From: Megachile rotundata
Lineage: Eukaryota; Arthropoda; Insecta; Hymenoptera; Megachilidae
Length of the DNA stretch: 64,000 bases
Assembly: GCF_050947335.1 (NCBI RefSeq)
Contig: NC_134993.1
Location: 1,178,001 to 1,242,000 of the forward strand
Direction: 5' to 3'
The notes beneath the pieces were generated by a model. The model did no database searches and was not told where the DNA came from. It worked only from the letters and a program-made list of their open reading frames with translations. Within the stretch, counting starts at the first letter, position 1; each line of letters begins with the position of its first letter. A program made the position numbers and the translations under genes. Shown in pieces: positions 33,501 to 51,100 of the stretch.

Positions 33501-36500
33501 CTCACAATCACAATCACACAATCACAATCACACAATCACAATCACACAATCACAATCACACAATCACAATCCTACAATCACAATCCCACAATCACAATCA
33601 CACAACCACAATCGCACAATCACGCAGTCACAATCCCACAATCACGATCACACAATCACGATCACACAATCACAATCACAATCACGATCACACAGTCACG
33701 ATCACACAATCAGAGTCACACAATCACAATCACACAACCACAATCACACAATCACACAGTCACAATCCCACAATCACGATCACACAATCACGACCACACA
33801 GTCACGATCACACGATCACGATAACACAATCAAGGTCACACAATGACGATCACACCATCACCATCACACAATCACGACCACACAATCACGATCACACAAT
33901 CACGATCACACAATCACGTTCACACAATCACAAACACACAGTCGCGATCACTCGATCACGATCACACGATCACGATCACACAATCACAATCACACAATCA
34001 AGGTCACACAATGACGATCACACCATCACCATCACACAATCACGACCACATAATCACGATCACACAATCACAATCACACAATCACAATCTCACAATCACA
34101 ATCACACAATCACAATCACACAATCACAATCACACAATCACAATCACACAATCACAATCACACAATCACAATCCTACAATCACAATCCCACAATCACAAT
34201 CACACAACCACAATCGCACAATCACGCAGTCACAATCCCACAATCACGATCACACAATCACGATCACACAATCACAATCACAATCACGATCACACAGTCA
34301 CGATCACACAATCACAATCCCACAATCACAAACACAACATCACGATCACACAGTCACCATCACACAATCACCATCACACAATCACGATCACACAATCAAG
34401 GTCACACAATGACGATCACACCATCACCGTCACACAATCACGACCACATAATCACGATCACACAATCACAATCACACAATCACAATATCACAATCGCAAT
34501 CACACAATCACAATATCACAATCAGACAATCACACAATCACACAATCACACAATCACGATCACACAATCACGATCACACAATCACGATCACACAATCACG
34601 ATCACACAATCACGATCACACAATCACGATCACACAATCACGATCACACAATCACGATCACACAATCACGATCACACAATCACGGTCACACAATCACGAT
34701 CACACAATCACGATCACACAATCACGACCACACAATGACGATCACACAATCACCATCACACAAACACCATCACACAATCACAATCACACAATCAAGGTCA
34801 CACAATGACGATCACACAATCACCATCACACAATCACGACCACTCAATCACGATCACACAATCACGATCACACAATCACGTTCACACAATCACAAACACA
34901 GAGTCGCGATCACACGATCACGATCACACAACCACGATCACACAGTCACGACCACACAATCACGATCACACAGTCACGATCACACAATCAGAGTCACACA
35001 ATCACAATCACACAACCACAATCACACAATCACACAGTCGCAATCCCACAATCACGACCACACAGTCACGATCACACAATCACAATCATACAATCACAAT
35101 CACACAATCACATTAACACAATCAGGCAATCACACAGTCACACAATCACGATCACACAATCACGATCACACAATCACGATCACACAATCACGATCACAAA
35201 ATCACGATCACACAATCACGATCACAAAATGACAATCACACAATCACAATCACACAATCAAAATCACACAATCACAATCACACAATCAAGGTCATACAAT
35301 GACGATCACACAATCACCATCACACAATCTCGACCACACAATCACGATCACACAATCAAGGTCACACAATGACGATCACACAATCACCATCACACAATCA
35401 CGATTACACAATCACAATCACACAATCACGATCACACAATCACGATCACACAATCACAATCACGCAATCACGATCACACAATCACGACCACACAATCACG
35501 ATCACACAATCACGATCACACAATCACAAACACACAGTCGCGATCACACTATCACGATCACACAATCACAGTCACACAATCACAATCACACAATCAAGGT
35601 CACACAATGACGATCACACCATCACCATTACACAATCACGACCACACAATCACGATCACACAATCACGATCACACAATCACGTTCACACAATCACAAACA
35701 CACAGTCGCGATCACTCGATCACGATCACACGATCACGATCACACAATCACAATCACACAATCAAGGTCACACAATGACGATCACACCATCACCATCACA
35801 CAATCACGACCACACAATCACGATCACACAATCACAATCACACAATTACAATATCACAATCGCAATCACACAATCACAATATCACAATCAGACAATCACA
35901 CAATCACACAATCACACAATCACGATCACACTATCACGATCACACAATCACGATCACACAATCACGATCACACAACCACGATCACACAGTCACGATCACA
36001 CAATCACGATCACACAGTCACGATCACACAATCAGAGTCACACAATCACAATCACACAACCACAATCACACAATCACACAGTCACAATCCCACAATCACG
36101 AACACACAGTCGCGATCACACAATCACAATCATACAATCACAATCACACAATCACATTAACAGAATCAGACAATCACACAGTCCCACAATCACGATCACA
36201 AAATAACGATCACACAATCACGATCACACAATCACGATCACACAATCACGATCACACAATCACGATCACACAATCACAATCACACAATCAAAATCACACA
36301 ATCACAATCACACAATCAAGGCCACACAATGACGATCACACAATCACCATCACACAATCTCGACCACACAATCACGATTACACAATCACGATCACACAAT
36401 CACGTTCACACAATCGCAAACACACAGTCGCGATCACTCGATCACGATCACACAATCACGATCACACAATCACGATCACTCAATCACAATCACACAATCA

Positions 36501-37664
36501 CAAACACACAGTCGCGATCACACGATCACGATCACACGATCACGATCACACAATCACAATCACACAATCGTTATCACACAATCACGATCACACAATCACG
36601 ATCACACAATCACAATCACACAATCACAATCACACAATCAAGGTCACACAATGACGATCACACAATCACCATCACACAATCACGATCACACAATCACAAT
36701 CACACAATCACGATCACACAATCACGATCACACAATCACGATCACACAAACACGATCACACGATCACAATCACACAATCACAAACACCCAGTCGCGATCA
36801 CACGATCACGATCACACGATCACGATCACACGATCGCGATCACACGATCACGATCACACGATCACGATCACACAATCACAATCACACAATCAAGGTCACA
36901 CAATGACGATCACACCATCACCATCACACAATCACGACCACACAATCACGATCACACAATCACGTTCACACAATCACAAACACACAGTCGCGATCACTCG
37001 ATCACGATCACACAATAACGATCACACAATCACAATCACACAATCACAATCACACAATCACAATCACACAATCAAGGTCACACAATGACGATCACACAAT
37101 CACGATCACACAATCATGATCACACAATCACGATCACACAATCACGATCACACAATCACACAATCACACAATCACAATCACACAATCACACAGTCACAAT
37201 CCCACAATCACGATCACACAATCACGATCACACAGTCACGATCACACAATCACGATCACACAATCACAGTCACACAATCACAATCACACAGTCACAATCA
37301 CAATCACGATCACACAAACACGATCACACAATCACGATCACACAATCTCGACCACACAATCACGATCACACAAACACGATCACACAATCACTATCACACA
37401 ATCACTATCACACAATCACGATCACACAATTACGATCACACAATCACAATCACGCAGTCACACTATCACAATCACAATCACAATCACAATCACAATCACA
37501 CAATCACACAATCACAATCCCACAATCACAATCACACAATCACAGTCACACAATCACAGTCACACAATCACACAGTCACAATCCCACAATCACGATCACA
37601 CAATCACGATCGCACAGTCACGATCACACGATCACGATCACACAATCACAATCACACAATCACA
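30574..37664 (+). repeat. Large segmental block F, copy 2
   Basis: This is the partner of 14052-21115. Compared with copy 1 it has eight extra cacgatcacacaat units near 31500-31640, a single-base off-register change near 32491, nine units present that copy 1 lacks (34740-34870), and about 208 bp missing near 35590. It contains block E (about 32000-32970), block B (33137-35177) and a block C-like string (about 35600-37080). Confidence 0.85.
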
Positions 37665-38620
37665 ATCACACAATCAAGGTCACACAATGACGATCACACA
37701 ATCACCATCACACAATCACGATTACACAATCACAATCACACAATCACGATCACACAATCAAGGTCACACAATGACGATCACACAATCACCATCACACAAT
37801 CACGATTACACAATCACAATCACACAATCACGATCACACAATCACAATCACGCAATCACGATCACACAATCACGACCACACAATCACGATCACACAATCA
37901 CGATCACACAATTACGATCACACAATCACAATCACGCAGTCACACTATCGCAATCACAATCACAATCACAATCACAATCACACAATCACACAATCACAAT
38001 CCCACAATCACAATCACACAACCACAGTCACACAATCACAATCACACAATCACACAGTCACAATCCCATAATCACGATCACACAATCACGATCGCACAGT
38101 CACGATCACACGATCACGATCACACAATCACGATCACACAATCACAATCACACAATCAAGGTCACACAATGACGATCACACCATCACCATCACACAATCA
38201 CGACCACACAATCACGATCACACAATCACAAACACACAATCACAATCTCACAATCACAATCACACAATCACAATCACACAATCACAATCACACAATCAAA
38301 ATCACACAATCACAATCCTACAATCACAATCCCACAATCACAATCACACAACCACAATCGCACAATCACGCAGTCACAATCCCACAATCACGATCACACA
38401 ATCACGATCACACAATCACAATCACACAATCACAATCACACAATCACGCTGTCACAATCCCACAATCACGATCACACAATCACGATCACACAGTCACGAT
38501 CACACGATCACGATCACACAAAAACAATGACACAATCACAATCACACAATCACGAGCACAGAATCACGATCACACAATCACCATCACACAATCACGATCA
38601 CACAATCACAATCACACAAT
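37665..38620 (+). repeat. D/H mosaic segment
   Basis: After the block F match ends, two closely spaced starts appear at 37687 and 37769. These are followed by a string like the H and G lineages (cataatcacg near 38067; cacaaaaacaatgac near 38515). It joins parts of blocks D and H in an order not seen elsewhere in the window, and it contains only array units. Confidence 0.75.
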
Positions 38621-41600
38621 CACAATCACACAATCAAAATCACACAATCACAATCACACAATCAAGGTCACACAATGACGATCACACAATCACCATCACA
38701 CAATCACGATCACACAATCACGATCACACAATCACGATCACACTATCACGATCACACAATCACAGTCACACAATCACAATCACACAATCACAATCACAAT
38801 CACGATCACACAGTCACGATTACACAATCAGAGTCACACAATCACAATCACACAACCACAATCACACAATCACACAGTCACAATCCCACAATCACGATCA
38901 CACAATCACGACCACACAGTCACGATCACACAATCACAATCACACAGTCACGATCACACAATCACAATCATACAATCACAATCACACAATCACATTAACA
39001 CAATCAGACAATCACACAGTCACACAATCACGATCACACAATCACGATCACACAATCACGATCACACAATCACGATCACACAATCACGATCACACAATCA
39101 CGATCACGCAATCACGATCACACAATCACAATCACACAATCACAATCACACAATCACAATCACACAATCAAAATCACACAATCACAATCACACAATAAAG
39201 GTCACACAATGACGATCACACAATCACCATCACACAATCTCGACCACACAATCACGATCACACAATCACGATCACACAATCACGTTCACACAATCGCAAA
39301 CACACAGTCGCGATCACTCGATCACGATCACACAATCACGATCACTCAATCACAATCACACAATCACAAACACACAGTCGCGATCACACGATCACGATCA
39401 CACGATCACGATCACACAATCACAATCATACAATCGTTATCACACAATCACGATCACATAATCACGATCACACAATCACAATCACACAATCACAATCACA
39501 CAATCAAGGTCACACAATGACGATCACACAATCACCATCACACAATCACGATCACACAATCACAATCACACAATCACGATCACACAATCACGATCACACA
39601 ATCACGATCACACAATCACAATCACACAATCAAGGTCACACAATGACGATCACACCATCACCATCACACAATCACGACCACACAATCACGATCACACAAT
39701 CACAAACACACAATCACAATCTCACAATCACAATCACACAATCACAATCACACAATCACAATCACACAATCACGCTGTCACAATCCCACAATCACGATCA
39801 CACAATCACGATCACACAGTCACGATCACACGATCACGATCACACAAAAACAATGACACAATCACAATCACACAATCACGAGCACAGAATCACGATCACA
39901 CAATCACCATCACACAATCACGATCACACAATCACGATCACACAATCACGATCACACTATCACGATCACACAATCACAGTCACACAATCACAATCACACA
40001 ATCACAATCACAATCACGATCACACAGTCACGATCACACAATCAGAGTCACACAATCACAATCACACAACCACAATCACACAATCACACAGTCACAATCC
40101 CACAATCACGATCACACAATCACGACCACACAGTCACGATCACACAATCACAATCACACAATCACAATCACACAATCACAATCACACAATCACAATCACA
40201 CAATCACACAATCACAATCACACAATCACAATCACACAATCACAATAACACAATCAGACAATCACACAGTCACACAATCACGATCACACAATCACGATCA
40301 CACAATCACGATCACACAATCACGATCACACAATCACGATCACACAGTCACGATCACACAATCACGATCACACAGTCGCGATCACACAATCACGATGTCA
40401 CAATCACGATCACACAATCACAATCACACAATCACAATCACACAATCAAAATCACACAATCACAATCACACAATCAAGGTCACACAATGACGATCACACA
40501 ATCACCATCACACAATCACGATCACACAATCACAATCACACAATCACGATCACACAATCACGATCACTCAATCACAATCACACAACCGCAAACACACAGT
40601 CGCGATCACACGATCACGATCACAGGATCACGATCACAGGATCACGATCACACGATCACGATCACACAATCACAATCACACAATCAACGCCACACAATGA
40701 CGATCACACAATCACCATCACACAATCTCGACCACACAATCACGATCACACAATCACGATCACACAATCGCGTTCACACAATCAACGCCACACAATGACG
40801 ATCACACAATCACCATCACACAATCACAATCACACAATCACGATCACACAATCACAATCACGCAGTCACACAGTCACAATCCCACAATCACGATCACACA
40901 ATCACGATCGCACAGTCACGATCACACGATCACGATCACACAATTACAATCACACAATCACAATCACACAATCACAATCACACAATCACGATCACACAAT
41001 CACCATCACACACTCACCATCACACAATCACGATCACACAATCACGATCACACAATCACGATCACACTATCACGATCACACAATCACAGTCACACAATTA
41101 CAATCACACAATCACAATCACACAATCACAATCACACAATCACGATCACACAATCACCATCACACACTCACCATCACACAATCACGATCACACAATCACG
41201 ATCACACAATCACGATCACACTATCACGATCACACAATCACAGTCACACAATCACAATCACACAATCACAATCACAATCACGATCACACAATCACCATCA
41301 CACAATCACCATCACACAATCACGATCACACAATCACGATCACACAATCACGATCAGACTATCACGATCACACAATCACAGTCACACAATCACAATCACA
41401 CAATCACAATCACAATCACGATCACACAGTCACGATCACACGATCACGATCACACGATCATGATCACACAATCACAATCACACAATCACGATCACACAAC
41501 CACGATCACACAATCACGATCACACAATCACGATCACACAACCACGATCACACAATCGCTATCACACAATCACGATCACACAATCACGATCACACAATCA

Positions 41601-43010
41601 CGGTCACACAATCACGGTCACACAATCACGATCACATAATCACTATCACACAATCACACAATCACACAATCACACAATCACAATCACACAATCACACAGT
41701 CACAATCCCACAATCACGATCACACAATCACAATCACACAATCACAATCACACAATCACGATCACACAATCACAATCACGCAGTCACACAGTCACAATCC
41801 CACAATCACGATCACACAATCACGATCGCACAGTCACGATCACACGATCACGATCACACAATTACAATCACACAATCACAATCACACAATCACAATCACA
41901 CAATCACGATCACACAATCACCATCACACACTCACCATCAGACAATCACGATCACACAATCACGATCACACAGTCACGATCACACGATCACGATCACACG
42001 ATCACGATCACACAATCACGATCACACAATCACGATCACACAATCGCTATCACACAATCACAATCACACAATCACGATCACACAATCACCATCACACAAT
42101 CACCATCACACAATCACGATCACACAATCACGATCACACAATCACGATCAGACTATCACGATCACACAATCACAGTCACACAATCACAATCACACAATCA
42201 CAATCACAATCACGATCACACAGTCACGACCACACGATCACGATCACACGATCATGATCACACAATCACAATCACACAATCACGATCACACAATCACGAT
42301 CACACAATCACGATCACACAACCACGATCACACAATCGCTATCACACAATCGCTATCACACAATCACGATCACACAATCACGATCACACAATCACGGTCA
42401 CACAATCACAATAACACAATCAGACAATCACACAATCACACAATCACACAATCACACAATCACGATCAGACTATCACGATCACACAACCACGATCACACA
42501 ATCACGATCACACAATCACGATCACACTATCACGATCAATCACAGTCACACAATCACAATCATACAATCACAATCACACAATCACAATCTCACAATCACA
42601 ATCACACAATCACAATCACACAATCACAATCACGCAATCACAATCACACAATCACAATCACACAATCACAATCACACAACCACAATCACACAAGCACAAT
42701 CCCACAATCACAATCCCACAATCACAATCCCACAATCACAATCCAACAATCACAATCCCACAATCACAATCCCACAATCACAATCCCACAATCACACAAT
42801 CACACAGTCACAATCCCACAATCACGATCACACAATCACGATCACACAATCACAATCACACAATCACACTGTCATAATCCCACAATCACGATCACACAAT
42901 CACGATCACACGATCACGATCACACAATAACAATCACACAATCACAATCACACAATCACGAGCACACAATCACGATCACACAATCACCATCACACAATCA
43001 CGATCACACA
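38621..43010 (+). repeat. Large segmental block I, copy 1 (about 4.3 kb)
   Basis: This block is co-linear with about 50980-55340. Markers at 38675, 39209, 39517, 40487, 40795 and 42254 pair with 51027, 51575, 51883, 52831, 53139 and 54598. Offsets are 12352, 12366 and 12344, drifting to about 12330 at the cacgagcac marker. The block carries rare variants: cacaggatcac pairs (40624 and 40638), caatcaacgcc (40682 and 40782), cacactcacc, cagactatc, and the runs of caatccc units near 42690-42790. In that last run this copy has one more caatccc-bearing unit than copy 2. Confidence 0.86.
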
Positions 43011-44169
43011 ATCACGTTCACACAATCACAAACACACAGTCGCGATCACTCGATCACGATCACACGATCACGATCACACAATCACAATCACACAATCAAG
43101 GTCACACAATGACGATCACACCATCACCATCACACAATCACGACCACATAATCACGATCACACAATCACAATCACACAATCACAATCTCACAATCACAAT
43201 CACACAATCACAATCACACAATCACAATCACACAATCACAATCACACAATCACAATCACACAATCACAATCCTACAATCACAATCCCACAATCACAATCA
43301 CACAACCACAATCGCACAATCACGCAGTCACAATCCCACAATCACGATCACACAATCACGATCACACAATCACAATCACAATCACGATCACACAGTCACG
43401 ATCACACAATCACAATCCCACAATCACAAACACAACATCACGATCACACAGTCACCATCACACAATCACCATCACACAATCACGATCACACAATCAAGGT
43501 CACACAATGACGATCACACCATCACCGTCACACAATCACGACCACATAATCACGATCACACAATCACAATCACACAATCACAATATCACAATCGCAATCA
43601 CACAATCACAATATCACAATCAGACAATCACACAATCACACAATCACACAATCACGATCACACAATCACGATCACACAATCACGATCACACAATCACGAT
43701 CACACAATCACGATCACACAATCACGATCACACAATCACGATCACACAATCACGATCACACAATCACGATCACACAATCACACAGTCACAATCCCACAAT
43801 CACGAACACACAGTCGCGATCACACAATCACAATCATACAATCACAATCACACAATCACATTAACAGAATCAGACAATCACACAGTCACACAATCACGAT
43901 CACACAATCACGATCACACAATCACGATCACACAGTCACGATCACACAATCAGAGTCACACAATCACAATCACACAACCACAATCACACAATCACACAGT
44001 CACAATCCCACAATCACGAACACACAGTCGCGATCACACAATCACAATCATACAATCACAATCACACAATCACATTAACAGAATCAGACAATCACACAGT
44101 CACACAATCACGATCACAAAATAACGATCACACAATCACGATCACACAATCACGATCACACAATCACGA
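43011..44169 (+). repeat. Block B-derived segment with an internal short repeat
   Basis: ATG markers at 43109 and 43507 start block B strings (the offset from 3542 and 3940 is 39567). After a run of cacgatcacacaat units, the string with cattaacagaatcag occurs twice, near 43859 and 44074, about 215 bp apart. This is a small local duplication not seen in the related copies at 1440 or 19620. Confidence 0.78.
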
Positions 44170-47100
44170 TCACACAATCACGATCACACAATCACAATCA
44201 CACAATCAAAATCACACAATCACAATCACACAATCAAGGCCACACAATGACGATCACACAATCACCATCACACAATCTCGACCACACAATCACGATTACA
44301 CAATCACGATCACACAATCACGTTCACACAATCGCAAACACACAGTCGCGATCACTCGATCACGATCACACAATCACGATCACACAATCACGATCACTCA
44401 ATCACAATCACACAATCACAAACACACAGTCGCGATCACACGATCACGATCACACGATCACGATCACACAATCACAATCACACAATCGTTATCACACAAT
44501 CACGATCACACAATCACGATCACACAATCACAATCACACAATCACAATCACACAATCAAGGTCACACAATGACGATCACACAATCACCATCACACAATCA
44601 CGATCACACAATCACAATCACACAATCACGATCACACAATCACGATCACACAATCACGATCACACAATCACGATCACACAAACACGATCACACGATCACA
44701 ATCACACAATCACAAACACCCAGTCGCGATCACACGATCACGATCACACGATCACGATCACACGATCGCGATCACACGATCACGATCACACGATCACGAT
44801 CACACAATCACAATCACACAATCAAGGTCACACAATGACGATCACACCATCACCATCACACAATCACGACCACACAATCACGATCACACAATCACGTTCA
44901 CACAATCACAAACACACAGTCGCGATCACTCGATCACGATCACACAATAACGATCACACAATCACAATCACACAATCACAATCACACAATCACAATCACA
45001 CAATCACAATCACACAATCAAGGTCACACAATGACGATCACACAATCACGATCACACAATCATGATCACACAATCACGATCACACAATCACGATCACACA
45101 ATCACACAATCACACAATCACAATCACACAATCACACAGTCACAATCCCACAATCACGATCACACAATCACGATCACACAGTCACGATCACACAATCACG
45201 ATCACACAATCACAGTCACACAATCACAATCACACAGTCACAATCACAATCACGATCACACAAACACGATCACACAATCACGATCACACAATCTCGACCA
45301 CACAATCACGATCACACAAACACGATCACACAATCACTATCACACAATCACTATCACACAATCACGATCACACAATTACGATCACACAATCACAATCACG
45401 CAGTCACACTATCACAATCACAATCACAATCACAATCACAATCACACAATCACACAATCACAATCCCACAATCACAATCACACAATCACAGTCACACAAT
45501 CACAGTCACACAATCACACAGTCACAATCCCACAATCACGATCACACAATCACGATCGCACAGTCACGATCACACGATCACGATCACACAATCACAATCA
45601 CACAATCACAATCACACAATCACGATCACACAGTCACCATCACACAATCACCATCACACAATCACGATCACACAATCAAGGTCACACAATGACGATCACA
45701 CAATCACCATCACACAATCACGATTACACAATCACAATCACACAATCACGATCACACAATCACAATCACGCAATCACGATCACACAATCACGACCACACA
45801 ATCACGATCACACAATCACGATCACACAATCACAAACACACAGTCGCGATCACACTATCACGATCACACAATCACAGTCACACAATCACAATCACACAAT
45901 CACAATCACAATCACGATCACACAGTCGCGAACACAAAATCACGATCACACAATCAAGGTCACACAATGACGATCACACAATCACGATCACTCAATCACA
46001 ATCACACAATCACAAACACACAGTCGCGATCACACGATCACGATCGCACGACCACGATCACACGATCACGATCACACAATCACAATCACACAATCAAGGC
46101 CACACAATGACGATCACACAATCACCATCACACAATCTCGACCACACAATCACGATCACACAATCACGATCACACAATCACAATCACACAATCACAAACA
46201 CACAGTCGCGATCACACGATCACGATCACACGATCACGATCACACAATCACAATCACACAATCGTTATCACACAATCACGATCACACAATCACGATCACA
46301 CAATCACAATCACACAATCACAATCACACAATCAAGGTCACACAATGACGATCACACAATCACCATCACACAATCACGATCACACAATCACAATCACACA
46401 ATCACGATCACACAATCACGATCACACAATCACGATCACAAAAACACGATCACACGATCACAATCACACAATCACAAACACCCAGCCGCGATCACACGAT
46501 CACGATCACACGATCACGATCACGATCACACGATCACGATCACACAATCACAATCACACAATCAAGGTCACACAATGACGATCACACCATCACCATCACA
46601 CAATCACGACCACACAATCACGATCACACAATCACGTTCACACAATCACAAACACACAGTCGCGATCACTCGATCACGATCACACAATAACGATCACACA
46701 ATCACAATCACACAATCACAATCACACAATCACAATCACACAATCAAGGTCACACAATGACGATCACACAATCACGATCACACAATCATGATCACACAAT
46801 CACGATCACACAATCACGATCACACAATCACACAATCACACAATCACAATCACACAATCACACAGTCACAATCCCACAATCACGATCACACAATCACGAT
46901 CACACAGTCACGATCACACAATCACGATCACACAATCACAGTCACACAATCACAATCACACAGTCACAATCACAATCACGATCACACAAACACGATCACA
47001 CAATCACGATCACACAATCTCGACCACACAATCACGATCACACAAACACGATCACACAATCACTATCACACAATCACTATCACACAATCACGATCACACA

Positions 47101-50100
47101 ATTACGATCACACAATCACAATCACGCAGTCACACTATCACAATCACAATCACAATCACAATCACAATCACACAATCACACAATCACAATCCCACAATCA
47201 CAATCACACAATCACAGTCACACAATCACAGTCACACAATCACACAGTCACAATCCCACAATCACGATCACACAATCACGATCGCACAGTCACGATCACA
47301 CGATCACGATCACACAATCACAATCACAAAATCACAATCACACAATCACGATCACACAGTCACCATCACACAATCACCATCACACAATCACGATCACACA
47401 ATCAAGGTCACACAATGACGATCACACAATCACCATCACACAATCACGATTACACAATCACAATCACACAATCACGATCACACAATCACAATCACGCAAT
47501 CACGATCACACAATCACGACCACACAATCACGATCACACAATCACGATCACACAATCACAAACACACAGTCGCGATCACTCGATCACGATCACACAATCA
47601 CGATCACACAGTCACGATCACACAATCACAATCGCACAATCACGATCACACTATCACGATCACACAATCACGATCACACAATCACGATCACACAATCACG
47701 ATCACACTATCACGATCACACTATCACGATCACACAATCACAGTCACACAATCACAATCACACAATCACAATCACAATCACGATCACACAGTCATGATCA
47801 CACCATCACGATCACACGATGCCGATCACACAATCACAATCACACAATCGTTATCACACAATCACGATCTCACAATCACCATCCCACAATCACCATCACA
47901 CAATCACCATCACACAATCACCATCACACAATCACGATCACACAATCACAATCTCACAATCACAATCACACAATCACAATCACACAATCACAATCACACA
48001 ATCACAATTACACAATCACAATCACACAATCACAATCCCACAATCACAATCCCACAATCACAATCCCACAATCACAATCCCACAATCACAATCCCACAAT
48101 CACACAATCACACAGTCACAATCCCACAATCACGATCACACAATCACGATCACACAATCACAATCACACAATCACAATCACACAGTCACACTGTCACAAT
48201 CCCACAATCACGATCACATAATCACGATCACACAGTCACGATCACACGATCACGATCACACAATCAAGGTCACACAATGACGATCACACCATCACCATCA
48301 CACAATCACGACCACACAATCACGATCACACAATTACAATCACACAATCACAATATCACAATCGCAATCACACAATCACAATATCACAATCAGACAATCA
48401 CACAATCACACAATCACACAATCACACAATCACACAATCACGATCACACTATCACGATCACACAATCACGATCACACAATCACGATCACACAATCACGAT
48501 CACACAATCACGATCACACAATCACGATCACACAATCACCATCACACAATCACCATCACACAATCACCGTCACACAATCACAGTCACACAATCAAGGTCA
48601 CACAATGACGATCACACAATCACCATCACACAATCACGACCACTCAATCACGATCACACAATCACGATCACACAATCACGATCACACAATCACGTTCACA
48701 CAATCACAAACACAGAGTCGTGATCACACGATCACGATCACACAACCACGATCACACAGACACCATCACACAATCACGATCACACAGTCACGATCACACA
48801 ATCAGAGTCACACAATCACAATCACACAACCACAATCACACAATCACACAGTCACAATCCCACAATCACGACCACACAGTCACGATCACACAATCACAAT
48901 CATACAATCACAATCACACAATCACATTAACACAATCAGACAATCACACAGTCACACAATCACGATCACACAATCACGATCACACAATCACGATCACACG
49001 ATCACGATCACACGATCGCGATCACACGATCACGATCACACGATCACGATCACACAATCACAATCACACAATCAAGGTCACACAATGACGATCACACCAT
49101 CACCATCACACAATCACGACCACACAATCACGATCACACAATCACGTTCACACAATCACAAACACACAGTCGCGATCACTCGATCACGATCACACAATGA
49201 CGATCACACAGTCACTATCACACAATCACAATATCACAATCGCAATCACACAATCACAATAACACAATCAGACAATCACACAATCACACAATCACACAAT
49301 CACGATCACACAATCATGGTCACACAATCACGATCACACAATCACGATCACACAATCACGATCACACAATCACAGTCACACAATCACAATCACACAATCA
49401 CAATTACACAAACACGATCACACAATCACGATCACACAATCACGATCACACAATCACACAATCACACAATCACACAATCACACAATCACAATCACACAAT
49501 CACACAGTCCCAATCCCACAATCACGATCACACAATCACGATCACACAGTCACGATCGCACAATCACGATCACACAATCACAGTCACACAATCACAATCA
49601 CACAGTCACAATCACAATCACGATCACACAAACACGATCACACAATCACTATCACACAATTACGATCACACAATTACGATCACACAATCACAATCACAAT
49701 CACAATCACAATCACACAATCACACAATCACAATCCCACAATCACAATCACACAACCACAGTCACACAATCACAATCACACAATCACACAGTCACAATCC
49801 CATAATCACGATCACACAATCACGATCGCACAGTCACGATCACACGATCACGATCACACAATCACAATCACACAATCACAATCACACAATCACGATCACA
49901 CAGTCACCATCACACAATCACCATCACACAATCACGATCACACAATCAAGGTCACACAATGACGATCACACAATCACCATCACACAATCACGATTACACA
50001 ATCACAATCACACAATCACGATCACACAATCACGATCACACAATCACAATCACACAATCAAGGTCACACAATGACGATCACACCATCACCATCACACAAT

Positions 50101-51100
50101 CACGACCACACAATCACGATCACACAATCACAAACACACAATCACAATCTCACAATCACAATCACACAATCACAATCACACAATCACAATCACACAATCA
50201 AAATCACACAATCACAATCCTACAATCACAATCCCACAATCACAATCACACAACCACAATCGCACAATCACGCAGTCACAATCCCACAATCACGATCACA
50301 CAATCACGATCACACAATCACAATCACACAATCACAATCACACAATCACGCTGTCACAATCCCACAATCACGATCACACAATCACGATCACACAGTCACG
50401 ATCACACGATCACGATCACACAAAAACAATGACACAATCACAATCACACAATCACGAGCACAGAATCACGATCACACAATCACCATCACACAATCACGAT
50501 CACACAATCACGATCACACAATCACGATCACACTATCACGATCACACAATCACAGTCACACAATCACAATCACACAATCACAATCACAATCACGATCACA
50601 CAGTCACGATCACACAATCAGAGTCACACAATCACAATCACACAACCACAATCACACAATCACACAGTCACAATCCCACAATCACGATCACACAATCACG
50701 ACCACACAGTCACGATCACACAATCACAATCACACAATCACAATCACACAATCACAATCACACAATCACAATCACACAATCACAATCACACAATCACAAT
50801 CACACAATCACAATAACACAATCAGACAATCACACAGTCACACAATCACGATCACACAATCACGATCACACAATCACGATCACACAATCACGATCACACA
50901 ATCACGATCACACAGTCGCGATCACACAATCACGATGACACAATCACGATCACACAATCACAATCACACAATCACAATCACACAATCAAAATCACACAAT
51001 CACAATCACACAATCAAGGTCACACAATGACGATCACACAATCACCATCACACAATCACGATCACACAATCACGATCACACAATCACGATCACACTATCA
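44170..51100 (+). repeat. Large segmental block G, copy 2
   Basis: This is the partner of 19700-26650. Differences include a local loss near 46510, where one gatcgcgatc-type stretch is reduced to a 6-bp cgatca step. Others are gatcacacgatgcc at 47810 where copy 1 has gataacacgatgcc, one extra acaatcac module near 48420, and an acaattacg variant near 49660 where copy 1 has caatcacg. Copy 2 also lacks about 28 bp there that includes the cgcagtcacactatcg string. Confidence 0.86.
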
